Positions 26,229-35,145 of a DNA stretch of 64,000 nucleotides are shown here, in pieces. A model generated the notes under the pieces. The model did no database searches, was not told where the DNA came from, and saw only the letters and a list, made by a program, of their open reading frames with translations. A program made the translations under genes and the position numbers. The DNA lies in the NCBI RefSeq assembly GCF_013426895.1, contig NZ_AP023177.1:310001-374000 (forward strand), in the 5' to 3' direction. Source of the stretch: Paraburkholderia largidicola (lineage in GTDB: Bacteria; Pseudomonadota; Gammaproteobacteria; Burkholderiales; Burkholderiaceae). Numbering within the stretch: position 1 is the first letter of the stretch; the number at the start of each line of letters is the position of its first letter.

Positions 26229-26552
26229 CAATGCGCCTCGGGTCTCGATGTCGGCCCGAGCGGCTTCCAATGCCCTCTGTTCAAAGTTGCAGTACATGCA
26301 CCAAGCACCGCGATAAAACGTGGGGACCAATGGGCCACGGCGGAGCCGATCGCGCAAACCGACACGAAAACCCTCTAAATCCTTTAGCACAAACACGGGA
26401 GCAAGTTGGCCGGCCATGAGGGCTTGATCGGCCGTGCCGCTGGCAATGCGAGCGACACGGTCATCTCCCAATTCTTTAGCGATTGCACTTGGAATCTTGC
26501 CACTGGTCAACAGCCCGGCGGCGAATCCATCGACGGTGTCGTACAGCGTCAT
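26207..26552 (-). pseudogene. Truncated peroxiredoxin-like (AhpC/TSA) gene
   Basis: About 115 codons of a peroxiredoxin-like protein: an N-terminal region, QLAPVFVLKDLEG, the active site FYRGAWCMYCNFEQRALE, and the strand GALLLAIS. Homology then stops where the frame runs into the reverse complement of the TetR-TetR coding end. The usual C-terminal 60-100 residues are missing. The frame stays open for a further 490 codons, but only because the TetR gene has no stops in that antisense frame. A good site, GGGAG, lies six nt before the ATG, so the truncated protein may still be made. It is probably a casualty of the recombination that brought the two genes together. Confidence 0.78.
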
Positions 26553-26700
26553 GATCATCTCCCACGACGGCACTAGCGATGCACCACCGTCGATGAAATG
26601 ATCCTGGAATCACGATTGCGGCGGTAGCCGCAAAAAATGACTTTAACAAATTCACGATCTGAATGAATCACCCCCGGTCGTGCGGCACACTGTGACTCGC

Positions 26701-27648
26701 TCACGTCTTGATCGCCGACGGGTGTTGAAGCGCTTCGCCGGTTGGGTTGACGTTGAAATCCACGTCTCGCTCGAGTTCGCTAACTATAAAGTTGGAGAAT
26801 GCGCGGGCAGAGGGCTTGGCGGCGCGCCCGGCGGGCAAAACCACATGCATGTCCGCCGAACCCATGTTCCATTCGGGGAGCACCCGCACCAACACACCGC
26901 TCTGCAGCTCTTTGAGCATGCCTAGCCGGCCCGCTGACACTATGCCAAGGCCTGCAACCGCCGCGGCCGTCGCCCCCTCATTGCCGTTGAGAACAAATCG
27001 TCCTTCGACACGAATCGAGGTCGAGTTGCCGCTCTTGCTGAAGACCCAGCCTTCCATACCTCTCCCTGCCGGACCGAGGATGAACGTGTGGCGTGTCAAA
27101 TCTGCCGGGTTTCTCGGCGTTCCTGCTTTCGCGAGGTAGGCTGGTGAGGCAGCTAACAAACGATGAACGGTAGCAATCTTACGAGCCACCGCTGCCGAGT
27201 CTGCAAGGGCCCCGACGCGCAGGGCAACATCAATGGCGTCCCCAATCAGATCCTGCTTCTCGTCGTTCAGCATGAATTCGACGCGCAGGCCCGGATGCAA
27301 ATCGGTGAATCGCGCAATCCTCGGCAGCAGCATCCTGACCGCGGTGGACGTTGAACATGCAATCCGAAGTACTCCACGCAGTTCGCCAGAGCCGCGCGCG
27401 GCGTGATCAGCCTCGTCCAACGCCGACAGGATTGCCTCGGCGCGGGCCAGGTAGTCCGCCCCCGCCTCGGTAACCGCCACTGTGCGGGTTGAACGGGTCA
27501 GCAGCGTTGCTCCGACGCTCTTTTCGAGTGCAGCCACGATTCGCGAAGCCGTGGGCTGCGAGATGCCCAAATCACGCCCAGCGGCCGAGAAGCTGCCAGT
27601 CCGCGCGACGCGACAGAACACCTGGAGCGAGAAGAAACGGTCATTCAT
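26701..27648 (-). CDS. LysR-family transcriptional regulator
   Basis: A 315-residue LysR protein. The HTH spans residues 1-60 (FFSLQVFCRVARTGSFSAAG, then QPTASRIVAALEKSVGATLL). The effector domain has the DVALRVGALADSAAVARKIA segment of the group whose members often repress adjacent oxidoreductase genes. The ATG used begins MNDRFFSL. It is divergent from the SDR at 28010 across about 360 nt and may control it. Confidence 0.9.
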   Translation of the reverse strand: MNDRFFSLQVFCRVARTGSFSAAGRDLGISQPTASRIVAALEKSVGATLLTRSTRTVAVTEAGADYLARAEAILSALDEADHAARGSGELRGVLRIACSTSTAVRMLLPRIARFTDLHPGLRVEFMLNDEKQDLIGDAIDVALRVGALADSAAVARKIATVHRLLAASPAYLAKAGTPRNPADLTRHTFILGPAGRGMEGWVFSKSGNSTSIRVEGRFVLNGNEGATAAAVAGLGIVSAGRLGMLKELQSGVLVRVLPEWNMGSADMHVVLPAGRAAKPSARAFSNFIVSELERDVDFNVNPTGEALQHPSAIKT

Positions 27649-28009
27649 AAACTGGCTAAATCCTAGCAAGGCCCGTCGCCCATTATATAACGATCACTAA
27701 CTTTATTCATAATACGGGCGCTTGCCGTGCTTTCGCGCGATTCGACCAAGTTGCCACGCGAATTCGCTTTCCACCGTATCGGACCGCTTCACACACCTAT
27801 ATCTACACGCGCTGAGCCGTCGCCCTTCGAATTAATTACCGTCCGATACAGTTTCCCATTGACTCGCAACGGATGGCACATTAGCCTACTGGTCGGTATA
27901 CAAATCGACACCTTGTCGCGTCGACGTTTCGCGCCAACGGGAAATCGGTCATCGCAGCATGGGGCTGCGAGACCTCGTCGATCCAAACAACTCTATGAAG
28001 GAAAAGCGA
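27649..28009. promoter_or_regulatory. Divergent intergenic region between LysR and SDR genes
   Basis: About 360 nt between two outward-facing genes, AT-rich beside the LysR start (TTATATAACGATCACTAAC). Promoters and LysR sites are expected here. AAGGAAAAGCGA, the SDR ribosome site, is at the right end. No specific operator could be defined. Confidence 0.4.
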
Positions 28010-28747
28010 ATGGCAAAGCTACAAGGCAAGGTTGCAGTTATCACGGGTGGGACGTCCGGCATGGCGCTGGCGACGGCAAAGCTCTTCGTCGCGGAAGGAG
28101 CGTATGTTTTCATCACTGGCCGTCGCCAGGAACAACTGGATGCGGCCGTGAAGGACATCGGCGGCAACGTGACCGGCGTGCGCGCTGATTCGGCAAACCT
28201 CTCGGATATTGACCGCCTATACGACGCAGTCAAGACCGAGAAGGGTCACCTCGACATCGTCTTCGCGAGTGCCGGTGTCGGCGAGCTGGACAAGCCCATC
28301 GGCTCGGTAACCGAAGATGGGTTCGACGCTACTTTCAACACCAACGTGCGCGGAACACTGTTCACAGTGCAGAAAGCGCTTCCGCTTCTTCGCGACGGCG
28401 GCTCAATCATTCTGAACAGCTCGGCGGCCCACCTACAGGGATTTCCCGGCACGAGCGTCTACTCCGCAAGCAAGGCTGCTGTGCGGTCGTTCGCCCGAAC
28501 TTGGACCTCCGATCTCAAGAGCCGGAAGATCCGGGTGAACACGATCAGTCCCGGCTCCATCGGTGACACCGGAACCTTTGCGAACGCTCCTGCCGAGATG
28601 CTCGAATATTTCAAGTCGCTCATCCCCGCTGGCCGCCTCGGGTTTTCCAAAGAGATCGCCGCGGCCGCCCTCTACTTGGCTTCGGACGATAGTCAGTTCA
28701 CCACGGGTATCGATCTTCCCGTCGATGGCGGCATGGCCCAAGTCTGA
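28010..28747 (+). CDS. SDR-family oxidoreductase with altered glycine motif
   Basis: A 245-residue SDR of the same paralogous group as those at 7905, 31765 and 32601. Catalytic Ser (NSSAAH) and Tyr-X3-Lys (YSASKAA) are present, as is a C-terminal DGGMAQV. The cofactor motif reads TGGTSGMA: the last Gly of the usual TGxxxGxG is Ala, which may affect cofactor binding. AAGGA lies 7 nt before the ATG chosen; earlier in-frame codons lack a site. It is divergent from the LysR gene at 26701. The substrate is unknown. Confidence 0.9.
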   Translation: MAKLQGKVAVITGGTSGMALATAKLFVAEGAYVFITGRRQEQLDAAVKDIGGNVTGVRADSANLSDIDRLYDAVKTEKGHLDIVFASAGVGELDKPIGSVTEDGFDATFNTNVRGTLFTVQKALPLLRDGGSIILNSSAAHLQGFPGTSVYSASKAAVRSFARTWTSDLKSRKIRVNTISPGSIGDTGTFANAPAEMLEYFKSLIPAGRLGFSKEIAAAALYLASDDSQFTTGIDLPVDGGMAQV

Positions 28748-28826
28748 TGCGATACGGCGGCTTGGCTTCCAAAGTGCAAGCCGTCCTTCACTCTCGATCG
28801 TGATCCCCTTCGGTGCCGGGTCGGCA

Positions 28827-29149
28827 ATGACCATATCGCCCTTCATGGCGACCGCCGCGGAGGAGCAGCTCGCTGACCTTCATCTGCGCTTGAGGAACAC
28901 ACGCTGGCCCAAGCCGAGACTGCACCAGACTTGATGCAGGGCGTCTATAAGGCGTGCGAGCTCGTCGAGTACCGGCATCAGGCCTGCGAGTGGCGGCGCT
29001 CCGAACGCAGGCTCAACTCGTTTCCGCAGTTCCGTACCGAGATTGACAAGCTCGAAATCCACTTCATTCACGCTCGCTCACACCCCGCAAACGCCCTGCC
29101 TCCTTTGCTCACCCATGGTTGGCCGGGCTCGATCACTCTTTGCAGGTGA
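28827..29149 (+). pseudogene. Epoxide hydrolase N-terminal (EHN) remnant
   Basis: The first frame reads MTISPFMATAAEEQLADLHL then RLRNTRWPKP and stops. A second frame continues with RRSERRLNSFPQFRTEID and LEIHFIHARS, then LLTHGWPGS before another stop. These are the successive blocks of the EHN domain that precedes the alpha/beta hydrolase core in microsomal-type epoxide hydrolases. The catalytic core is missing altogether. It appears to be a 5' fragment with an internal frameshift, left between the SDR and MFS genes. Confidence 0.78.
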
Positions 29150-29185
29150 ACTGCGCGCCTGCTTCTTGCCCTGGATGAACAACGA

Positions 29186-30376
29186 ATGACTCAAGACAGC
29201 TCGACTCCTGCCGCTGGACTGACCTCGACACGCGGATGGCTTGCAGTCCTGTCAATCGCGGCAGGAACTTTCACTATGGTGACAACCGAGTTCCTGCCGA
29301 TCGGCTTGCTGACCTCTATCGCGCATGACCTGCGAGTGTCGGAAGGGACCGCCGGGCTGATGGTCACAATGCCGGGACTGCTCGCGGCGTTCATCGCGCC
29401 ACTGTCCACGCTGTTCATTGGCACCGTCAACCGCCGGACGCTTCTCATGATTTTGATGGCACTGATCGGTGTCGCCAACCTAGTGACCGCGAGCGCTAGC
29501 AATTTCGGCTCTATTCTGATCGGACGTCTGATCCTTGGCGCTTGCATCGGGGTGTACTGGACCTTCGCACCTGCCATGGGTGTGCAACTCGTTGCGCAAC
29601 GTCATGCTGGGCGAGCGGCTGCAATCATCCTCGCCGGCATTTCGGTGGGAACGGTGCTCGGAGTCCCTGCAGGGGCCGCTTTGGGCAACTTGACCGGCTG
29701 GCGAACGGCCTTCGTGGCGGCTGGTGGCGTGGCGGTCTTGGTGCTTACGGCCCAAGCAGCACTCCTATCTTCGCTTCCTGGCTCTGGAAACACCTTGGTG
29801 AGAGACCTTCTCGGCTTGCTGAGCGTTTCGCGAGCACGGCTCGGACTGGTGGTCATCGCGCTGGTTTTTGCCGGACAGTTCGCCGCGTACACCTATCTCG
29901 AGCCGCTATTGCGCGACTCCGCACATATTACGGCACAGACATTGAGTGGCCTGCTCGCTGCATACGGCATCGCGGGACTTTTCGGGACCTTCCTCGGCGA
30001 GCGCGGGGTCGCAAAAGATGTCCGCATCGCTCTCCCCGTCGCCGTCGCGGCCCTGTCGGGGTCAATCCTGCTCGTTGCCTTGCTGTCGGTGCTGCCAGTT
30101 GGGATCGCAATCGCGGTCGTTCTTTGGGGCGCGGGGTTCGGCGCGATTCCGGTTTGCGGACAGATGTGGATGTACCAAGCCGCGCCGGTGTCGTTCGAGA
30201 AGAGCATGGCTTTGATGGTCACGACAAGCCAGATCGCTGTCGCGGCAGGCTCAGTGCTGGGTGGCATCGCTGTAGATCGCAGCGGCATTTTCAGCGCGTA
30301 CTATGCCGGCGCCGCGATGTGCGCTCTGGCCCTCGTCCTCTTGCTGGGCAACCTTGCGCGCGGCAGAGGAGTCTAG
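29186..30376 (+). CDS. MFS transporter, DHA1-type efflux family
   Basis: A 396-residue inner-membrane protein with 12 predicted helices. Early motifs are TTEFLPIGLLTSIAHDL and GRLILGACIGVYWTFAPAMG, the pattern of AraJ/YdhP-like drug or sugar exporters in the DHA1 family. The family motif after helix 2 is modified (FIGTVNRRTLL). No strong ribosome site precedes the ATG. It stands between two remnants, so it is probably a single-gene transcript. Substrates are unpredictable. Confidence 0.88.
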   Translation: MTQDSSTPAAGLTSTRGWLAVLSIAAGTFTMVTTEFLPIGLLTSIAHDLRVSEGTAGLMVTMPGLLAAFIAPLSTLFIGTVNRRTLLMILMALIGVANLVTASASNFGSILIGRLILGACIGVYWTFAPAMGVQLVAQRHAGRAAAIILAGISVGTVLGVPAGAALGNLTGWRTAFVAAGGVAVLVLTAQAALLSSLPGSGNTLVRDLLGLLSVSRARLGLVVIALVFAGQFAAYTYLEPLLRDSAHITAQTLSGLLAAYGIAGLFGTFLGERGVAKDVRIALPVAVAALSGSILLVALLSVLPVGIAIAVVLWGAGFGAIPVCGQMWMYQAAPVSFEKSMALMVTTSQIAVAAGSVLGGIAVDRSGIFSAYYAGAAMCALALVLLLGNLARGRGV

Positions 30377-30436
30377 CAGGTGGTACCGACCTGACGCAGC
30401 GTCCCCATCTGACGACGCTCGTGTCGCCCGAGTCGA

Positions 30437-30675
30437 TCAGCGCGCTGAATGATCTATCGCCGCGTCTCCGAGTCCGAACTTGAGACCAAGGAAGGGAGCG
30501 TCTAGGGCGGCCGGATCGTCGCGGTCGAGCGCGATCATCAACGCGCGAGCTTCACCGTCGCGGGCGACCTCGAAGGCGCCCGCCTCGACGCCATGAAGGA
30601 TCGCGTCGGCAGGAGCCGAAGCCCGCTCCCACGAAAAGCGGAGTTCCGGTCCAGCGCGGTTCGACTTCGTCATGG
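30437..30675 (-). pseudogene. C-terminal remnant of an SDR gene
   Basis: The complementary strand reads KSNRAGPELRFSWERA, then EARALMIALDRDDPAALDAP and ends DHSAR. This matches, block by block, the C-terminal third of the decayed SDR at 52881-53675 (RSNRAGPELGF, EARIKMVALNQSDPEALDER, DHSTL). The nucleotide-binding and catalytic parts are absent. It is cut at the start of the IS3-type OrfB remnant, suggesting that insertion or deletion at the IS removed the rest. Confidence 0.75.
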
Positions 30676-31377
30676 GCCCGTCAGTTCGCGTCGAAGCGGC
30701 GCTTCGGCTACGGGCGGCTGCACGCACTCGTGAAGCGCAACGACATTCACGTGAATCACAAGCGCGTGCATCGCCTTTATCGGGAAGCAGGGCCAGCTGT
30801 GCGACGCCGTGGGCGGCGCCGCGACGTCATGATCGGACACGAGTAATTGGCGTTGCGAGTGCACCCAAAGAGGTTTGGTTGATTGACTTCGTGGCGGGAT
30901 GCGCTGTCGAACGGCCGGCGCCTGAAGTGTGATTAACGTCGACGACTTGACCAAAGAAGCTGTCAATACTGGCGTGGACAAAGGCATCTACGGCGTGTAC
31001 CCCGCATGAGCGTTGTCGATCCGAGCAGCGCGTTTCCGCCACTATCTTAAGGCACTGGGTGCCGACCAGAGACAGGATTTTACGCGCCGGACATTCGCCC
31101 AATGGGCATAGATGACATGGCGTTGAAACTGGTTCGGCCAGGCAAGCCGACGCAGAATGCGTACATCGAGTCGTTCAACGGCAAGTTCCGTGATGAACGC
31201 CTCAACGAACACTGATTCACGAGTCTGAGGGATGCTCGCGCGGTGATCGCGGCGTGGCGCCTAGACTACAACCAAGAACGGCGGCACAGCGCATTGAATT
31301 GCCTTTCGCCGGCGGAGTTCGCGGCGAAGCATCGGGCAACAGCGGATGCTCCTGTCGCGTTCCGGGCGCTGATTTAA
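30676..31377 (+). pseudogene. IS3-family (IS407-type) transposase OrfB remnant
   Basis: Pieces of the DDE transposase in several frames: RFGYGRLHALVKRNDIHVNH then KRVHRLYREAGPAVRRRGRR, later AGKPTQNAYIESFNGKFRDE with the catalytic Glu region, and ALNCLSPAEFAAKHRATADA near the end. Stop codons and frameshifts interrupt it repeatedly, and OrfA is missing, so it is dead. It joins directly onto the SDR tail remnant. Its group matches the OrfA fragments at 3879 and 50281, but the three are not parts of one intact element. Confidence 0.85.
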
Positions 31378-31764
31378 AAGAACTTTGCTAAGCCGATTGG
31401 CCTCACCGAAGACAGGTCAGGCCAGCGGAATCTGGCGCAGCATTCGAAAGGTTACTATCCCCAGCCGACATGGGAACGTTCTATGGCACGAATCCCTATG
31501 AGTGGTTACCTTCCACGATAGAGACGCTCCAACGGGTACACAGCGCAATGCGTGGCAGACTGCCCGACCACTCCACCACAGTAACGTGTCAGGCTCGGCT
31601 GTAGGGGGACCGCCCAAATCGATGCGTGTTCCACACAGTTCGATCCGGTGCAGGTAACAATCGCGTGCAAAAGACAACCGCCGAAGTGCAGCTATTTTCC
31701 GGGCTTCCCACGCCGTCAGCGTACTGCCCCGGCATGGGCGTCGCACTCGGCCGACGCGCAAGCG
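31378..31764. other. Gap after the IS remnant
   Basis: About 390 nt downstream of the OrfB remnant and of the SDR gene, both of which end here. No gene, hairpin or RNA could be supported. It may include the outer end of the dead IS. Confidence 0.35.
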
Positions 31765-32514
31765 TCAGACCGCGATCATCCCGCCGTCCACTGGCAAATC
31801 AACGCCAGCGATGAAGCTGGCATCAGCCGATGCGAGGAACGATACAGCAGCCGCGACCTCCTCGGGACGGCCGATCCGCCCAAACGGAACTGCAGCAGCG
31901 AAGCTGGCCCGCACCTGATCGGCTGCTTCTTTCGTCGGCGCCTGCGAGTCCATGATGGGCGTATCAATGGGCCCCGGGCTCACGGCATTAATCCGAATTC
32001 GGCGTTCTTTTAGCTCCGCCGTCCACGTGCGAACGAACGATCGAACGGCCGCCTTGGTGGCGCTATACGTGCCGTATCCGGGGATGCCCTTCACCCACGC
32101 GATGGATGCGATCAGTACGATGGCCGCACCATCCGGCAACAATGGAAGTGCCTTCTGGACGGTAAACGTAAGACCGCGTACATTGACGCCGAATACCTTG
32201 TCGAAGCTCTCCTCAGTGGTTTCTGCCAGCGACTGAGGATCGACGATTCCGGAATTGGCAACGAGGATATCGAGAACACCTCTCTCAGTCCGTACCTTAG
32301 CGTAGAGCCGCTCAAGATCAGCCATGTTCTGCACGTCGCACTGTACACCAACGACGTTGTGGCCGATCTCTTGAACGGCTTTATCCAACTCCGCCTGACG
32401 TCGCCCGGCGATGTAGACGAAGGCTCCCTCTTCAACGAAAAGCTTGGCCGTGGCCAAGCCGATGCCACTGCTCCCGCCGGTAACGACGGCAACCTTTCCC
32501 AGAAATTTAGACAT
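31765..32514 (-). CDS. SDR-family oxidoreductase
   Basis: A 249-residue classical SDR with TGGSSGIG near residue 13, VANSG in place of NNAG, catalytic Ser in IASIAW, Tyr-X3-Lys in YSATKAA, and DGGMIAV at the end. GAGAGG lies upstream of the ATG. It is the second gene of a pair, 86 nt after the paralogue at 32601, and shares many identical blocks with it and with the SDR at 7905 (for example TVQKALPLL). The pair probably forms an operon of recently duplicated enzymes with unknown substrates. Confidence 0.9.
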   Translation of the reverse strand: MSKFLGKVAVVTGGSSGIGLATAKLFVEEGAFVYIAGRRQAELDKAVQEIGHNVVGVQCDVQNMADLERLYAKVRTERGVLDILVANSGIVDPQSLAETTEESFDKVFGVNVRGLTFTVQKALPLLPDGAAIVLIASIAWVKGIPGYGTYSATKAAVRSFVRTWTAELKERRIRINAVSPGPIDTPIMDSQAPTKEAADQVRASFAAAVPFGRIGRPEEVAAAVSFLASADASFIAGVDLPVDGGMIAV

Positions 32515-32600
32515 AAATTCCTCTCTGACCTCTCGCGGTCGAATTTCAAGACATGCCCATAGGACCTGTCATTTCAGTATTCTGTACTCCAAACTAATTG

Positions 32601-33350
32601 TTATACAGAGCACATTCCGCCGTCAACGAGCAACTCACTGCCCGCCACAAAGCTGCTGTCGTCGGAAGCCAGGAATAGCATGGCCGACGCAATTTCCTCG
32701 GGCCTGGCCATTCGACCGAGCGGGATGTTGGCAGCGTGTTTAGCGCGGACCAAATCAGCCTCCTCCTTGGAAGAGACCTGTGCGTCTATCAGCGGCGTAT
32801 CGCAAGGACCCGGGGTAATCGTGTTGACCCGAACCCCGCGTTCCTTGAGCTCCATCGTCCAAGTACGTGCATAAGACCGAAGGGCTGTCTTCGACGCCGC
32901 ATAAGCACTTCGTCCAGGGAACCCGCGGAGCGCGGCTATGGTGCCCGTCAGGATGATCGAGGCACCGTGATTAAGCAGCGGTAGAGATTTCTGAACTGTG
33001 AACAGTACGCCGCGGGCGTTGACCTCGAAGTTGTGATTAAAGCTGTCGATGGTTACGTCGGCCAGCTTAACGCTATCGACTGCGCCAACGTTCGCGACAA
33101 CGATGTCGAGCTTTCTCCCATCAGCCGCTACCGCGGCGTAGAGACGATCAAGGTCCTCGATATTCCGCACGTCACCTGCCACCGTCGCAACGTTGGGTCC
33201 GAGCAAAGCAGCAGTCTTGTCGAGTTCGTCTTTGCGTCGGGCGAAGATGTAGACAAAGGCTCCCTCCGCGACAAAGCGCTGGACAGTCGCTAGTCCGATC
33301 CCGCTCGTACCACCCGTGACTACGGCGACTTTGTGTTGCAATCTGGTCAT
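32601..33350 (-). CDS. SDR-family oxidoreductase
   Basis: A 249-residue classical SDR with TGGTSGIG near residue 13, VANVG at the NNAG position, Thr in place of the catalytic Ser (LTGTIAAL), Tyr-X3-Lys in YAASKTA, and DGGMCSV at the end. The Ser-to-Thr change still leaves a hydroxyl at that position. TAAAGGGAA precedes the ATG. It is the first of two tandem paralogues on the minus strand, and the promoter probably lies in the 420-nt gap before the ChaC gene. Confidence 0.9.
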   Translation of the reverse strand: MTRLQHKVAVVTGGTSGIGLATVQRFVAEGAFVYIFARRKDELDKTAALLGPNVATVAGDVRNIEDLDRLYAAVAADGRKLDIVVANVGAVDSVKLADVTIDSFNHNFEVNARGVLFTVQKSLPLLNHGASIILTGTIAALRGFPGRSAYAASKTALRSYARTWTMELKERGVRVNTITPGPCDTPLIDAQVSSKEEADLVRAKHAANIPLGRMARPEEIASAMLFLASDDSSFVAGSELLVDGGMCSV

Positions 33351-33771
33351 GTATTCCCTTTAGGTCATCGATACGCGAAGGCACGTTCATCCGCTCCTGA
33401 GCAATTACACGACAGTAGTGTTCTGCACGGTAGTCGGGTCACCAGAATATTGCTTATGCCGCACGGGAATGGGCTGAAGCCGCTACCCCTCTAGGGCGGA
33501 AATCTATCCCCTCAAGCGGCCTCATTGATCGCCTCGGCAGAGTTCATGTCAGCACGCTAAATCCACCCCGGGGGGAGCTCGCCTGGACGCAGTCGCCTGC
33601 CGATGATAGGTCGCCTCGACAGGCCCCACATCCGAGGCTAAAAACTGACACTCCTTTCGCCGTTCCGAAATTCCAGAAAGGAATAATCATTATCGCCACC
33701 CAACTACTGGTCCCCACCCTCTCGAGCGCGCATAAATACGACTGAACCGCACAATTGACCGCAGGAAAGAA
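33351..33771. promoter_or_regulatory. Divergent intergenic region between SDR pair and ChaC gene
   Basis: About 420 nt between outward-facing genes, so two promoters are expected. I did not find a convincing sigma-70 pair or operator by eye. AGGAAAGAA, the ChaC ribosome site, is at the right end. Confidence 0.35.
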
Positions 33772-34470
33772 ATGCCCGCAAAAGCAGACGAAGACTTCCA
33801 CGAGACCATTCTCTCGCGAGAATTGCTGGTCAACGGAACGCTACACAGTCGCATTGCTCAAGCCGCAGGTCTGGGACTCCTATGGACGAGCGAGCAAATG
33901 CGGCGCTCCCTCTCAGAAACCATGGAGGGAATAGACCAGAGCAACGTCTGGATCTTCGCTTATGGATCGCTAATCTGGAACCCGATTTTCCAGGTCGCAC
34001 TGAAGCGTACCGCAAGAATCTACGGCTACCACCGTGGTTTCTACCTGAGCTCTGTTGTTGGGCGCGGAAACCCCGAGCAACCCGGCATCATGCTGGCCCT
34101 AGACGCCGGTGGATCATGTGACGGAGTGGTTCTAAAAATTGGAGGCGACGACGTTCAAACTGAGTTGGAACTCCTCTGGAAGCGCGAGATGCTTGCGGGC
34201 TCCTATCACCCCCGGTGGGTGATGGGGCGATCGTCGGAAGGAGACGTCCGGGCGCTTACGTTCGTGGCGAATCGTGGCGCGCCAAACTACATCGGCCGTA
34301 TATCCGACGAAGAGGCCGCACGCAGGTTAATGATCGCCAGAGGCCCTCTCGGTTCGAACCTCGACTATGTCAGACGTACCCACGCCGGACTCGAGACACA
34401 TGGAATCCACGACCGCAACGTGGCTCGACTTCTACTTGCCTGCGACGCGTCGCAATGCAAGGGGAGCTAA
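33772..34470 (+). CDS. ChaC-family gamma-glutamylcyclotransferase
   Basis: A 232-residue protein with an N-terminal helical stretch and then the ChaC core. VWIFAYGSLIWNP near residue 58 is the substrate-binding loop, GYHRGFYLSSVVGRGNPEQP follows, and a catalytic Glu is expected near LLWKREM. ChaC enzymes split glutathione into 5-oxoproline and Cys-Gly. With two GST genes in the window, this points to glutathione turnover during detoxification. It is monocistronic as far as can be seen. Confidence 0.9.
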   Translation: MPAKADEDFHETILSRELLVNGTLHSRIAQAAGLGLLWTSEQMRRSLSETMEGIDQSNVWIFAYGSLIWNPIFQVALKRTARIYGYHRGFYLSSVVGRGNPEQPGIMLALDAGGSCDGVVLKIGGDDVQTELELLWKREMLAGSYHPRWVMGRSSEGDVRALTFVANRGAPNYIGRISDEEAARRLMIARGPLGSNLDYVRRTHAGLETHGIHDRNVARLLLACDASQCKGS

Positions 34471-35145
34471 CCCGTGAAGCGCCTTACCGTCGTTTCTACG
34501 CTAACCGCCGGCCAGATTGGTATCCGAACGCTCAAAACGTCCTCTCTCTTGGCGGCCGGCGGTCTTGAGATCGAGTGCCAAATCGCGGAATCCATGTCCA
34601 ATGCCTGTCGGAGCTGGCTGGGATCGCTGCCAAGTGGTCGGTGCGGACCAAACGCAAGACGCGTAGTGGATGCGGGGCAGAAGGCTAGTCAGGTAACTCG
34701 GCGTTGCCGCCTACTGGTCAATTGCCTTGTCCATGCAACGCGGACACGCGCGTTGCATCGTGCTTGTCACAGTATCCGTTCTATTTATCGGTGGCGATTC
34801 AAGCTAGGTGGAGGATAGCCGCGAAGCCGGCACTGCCCGACGCTGTGCGGCCCGCTTCCTGCCGGCTCTCCGGTGCGATTGATGGTGGTCGGCCAATTGG
34901 AAAGCCTTTGAATTAGCGCGTGGTTGCATGGGCGAGTACGTACTTACCCTGACTATCCTCGCTCATAAACGGGTCTGTACTGTCTGATCCGCGACGGTCA
35001 CCATTGGCAGCCAGCGACACCGCCTGACATTTTATCGACTGCTCAGCAGGTGGCGCATCGAGGCGGCACTTGAAGGACTCGAACGATAGTGGGACATCGC
35101 GCGAGCGCCTTCCGGCACACAAGCAAACACGAAGGAGCAAGACGC
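34471..35145. other. Region upstream of the gallate operon
   Basis: About 675 nt with no supported gene. The right end contains GAAGGAG, the ribosome site of the dioxygenase gene, and should contain the operon promoter. No operator could be named. The probable LysR-type regulator is not adjacent (the nearest candidate is the double-HTH LysR at 51120). Confidence 0.4.
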
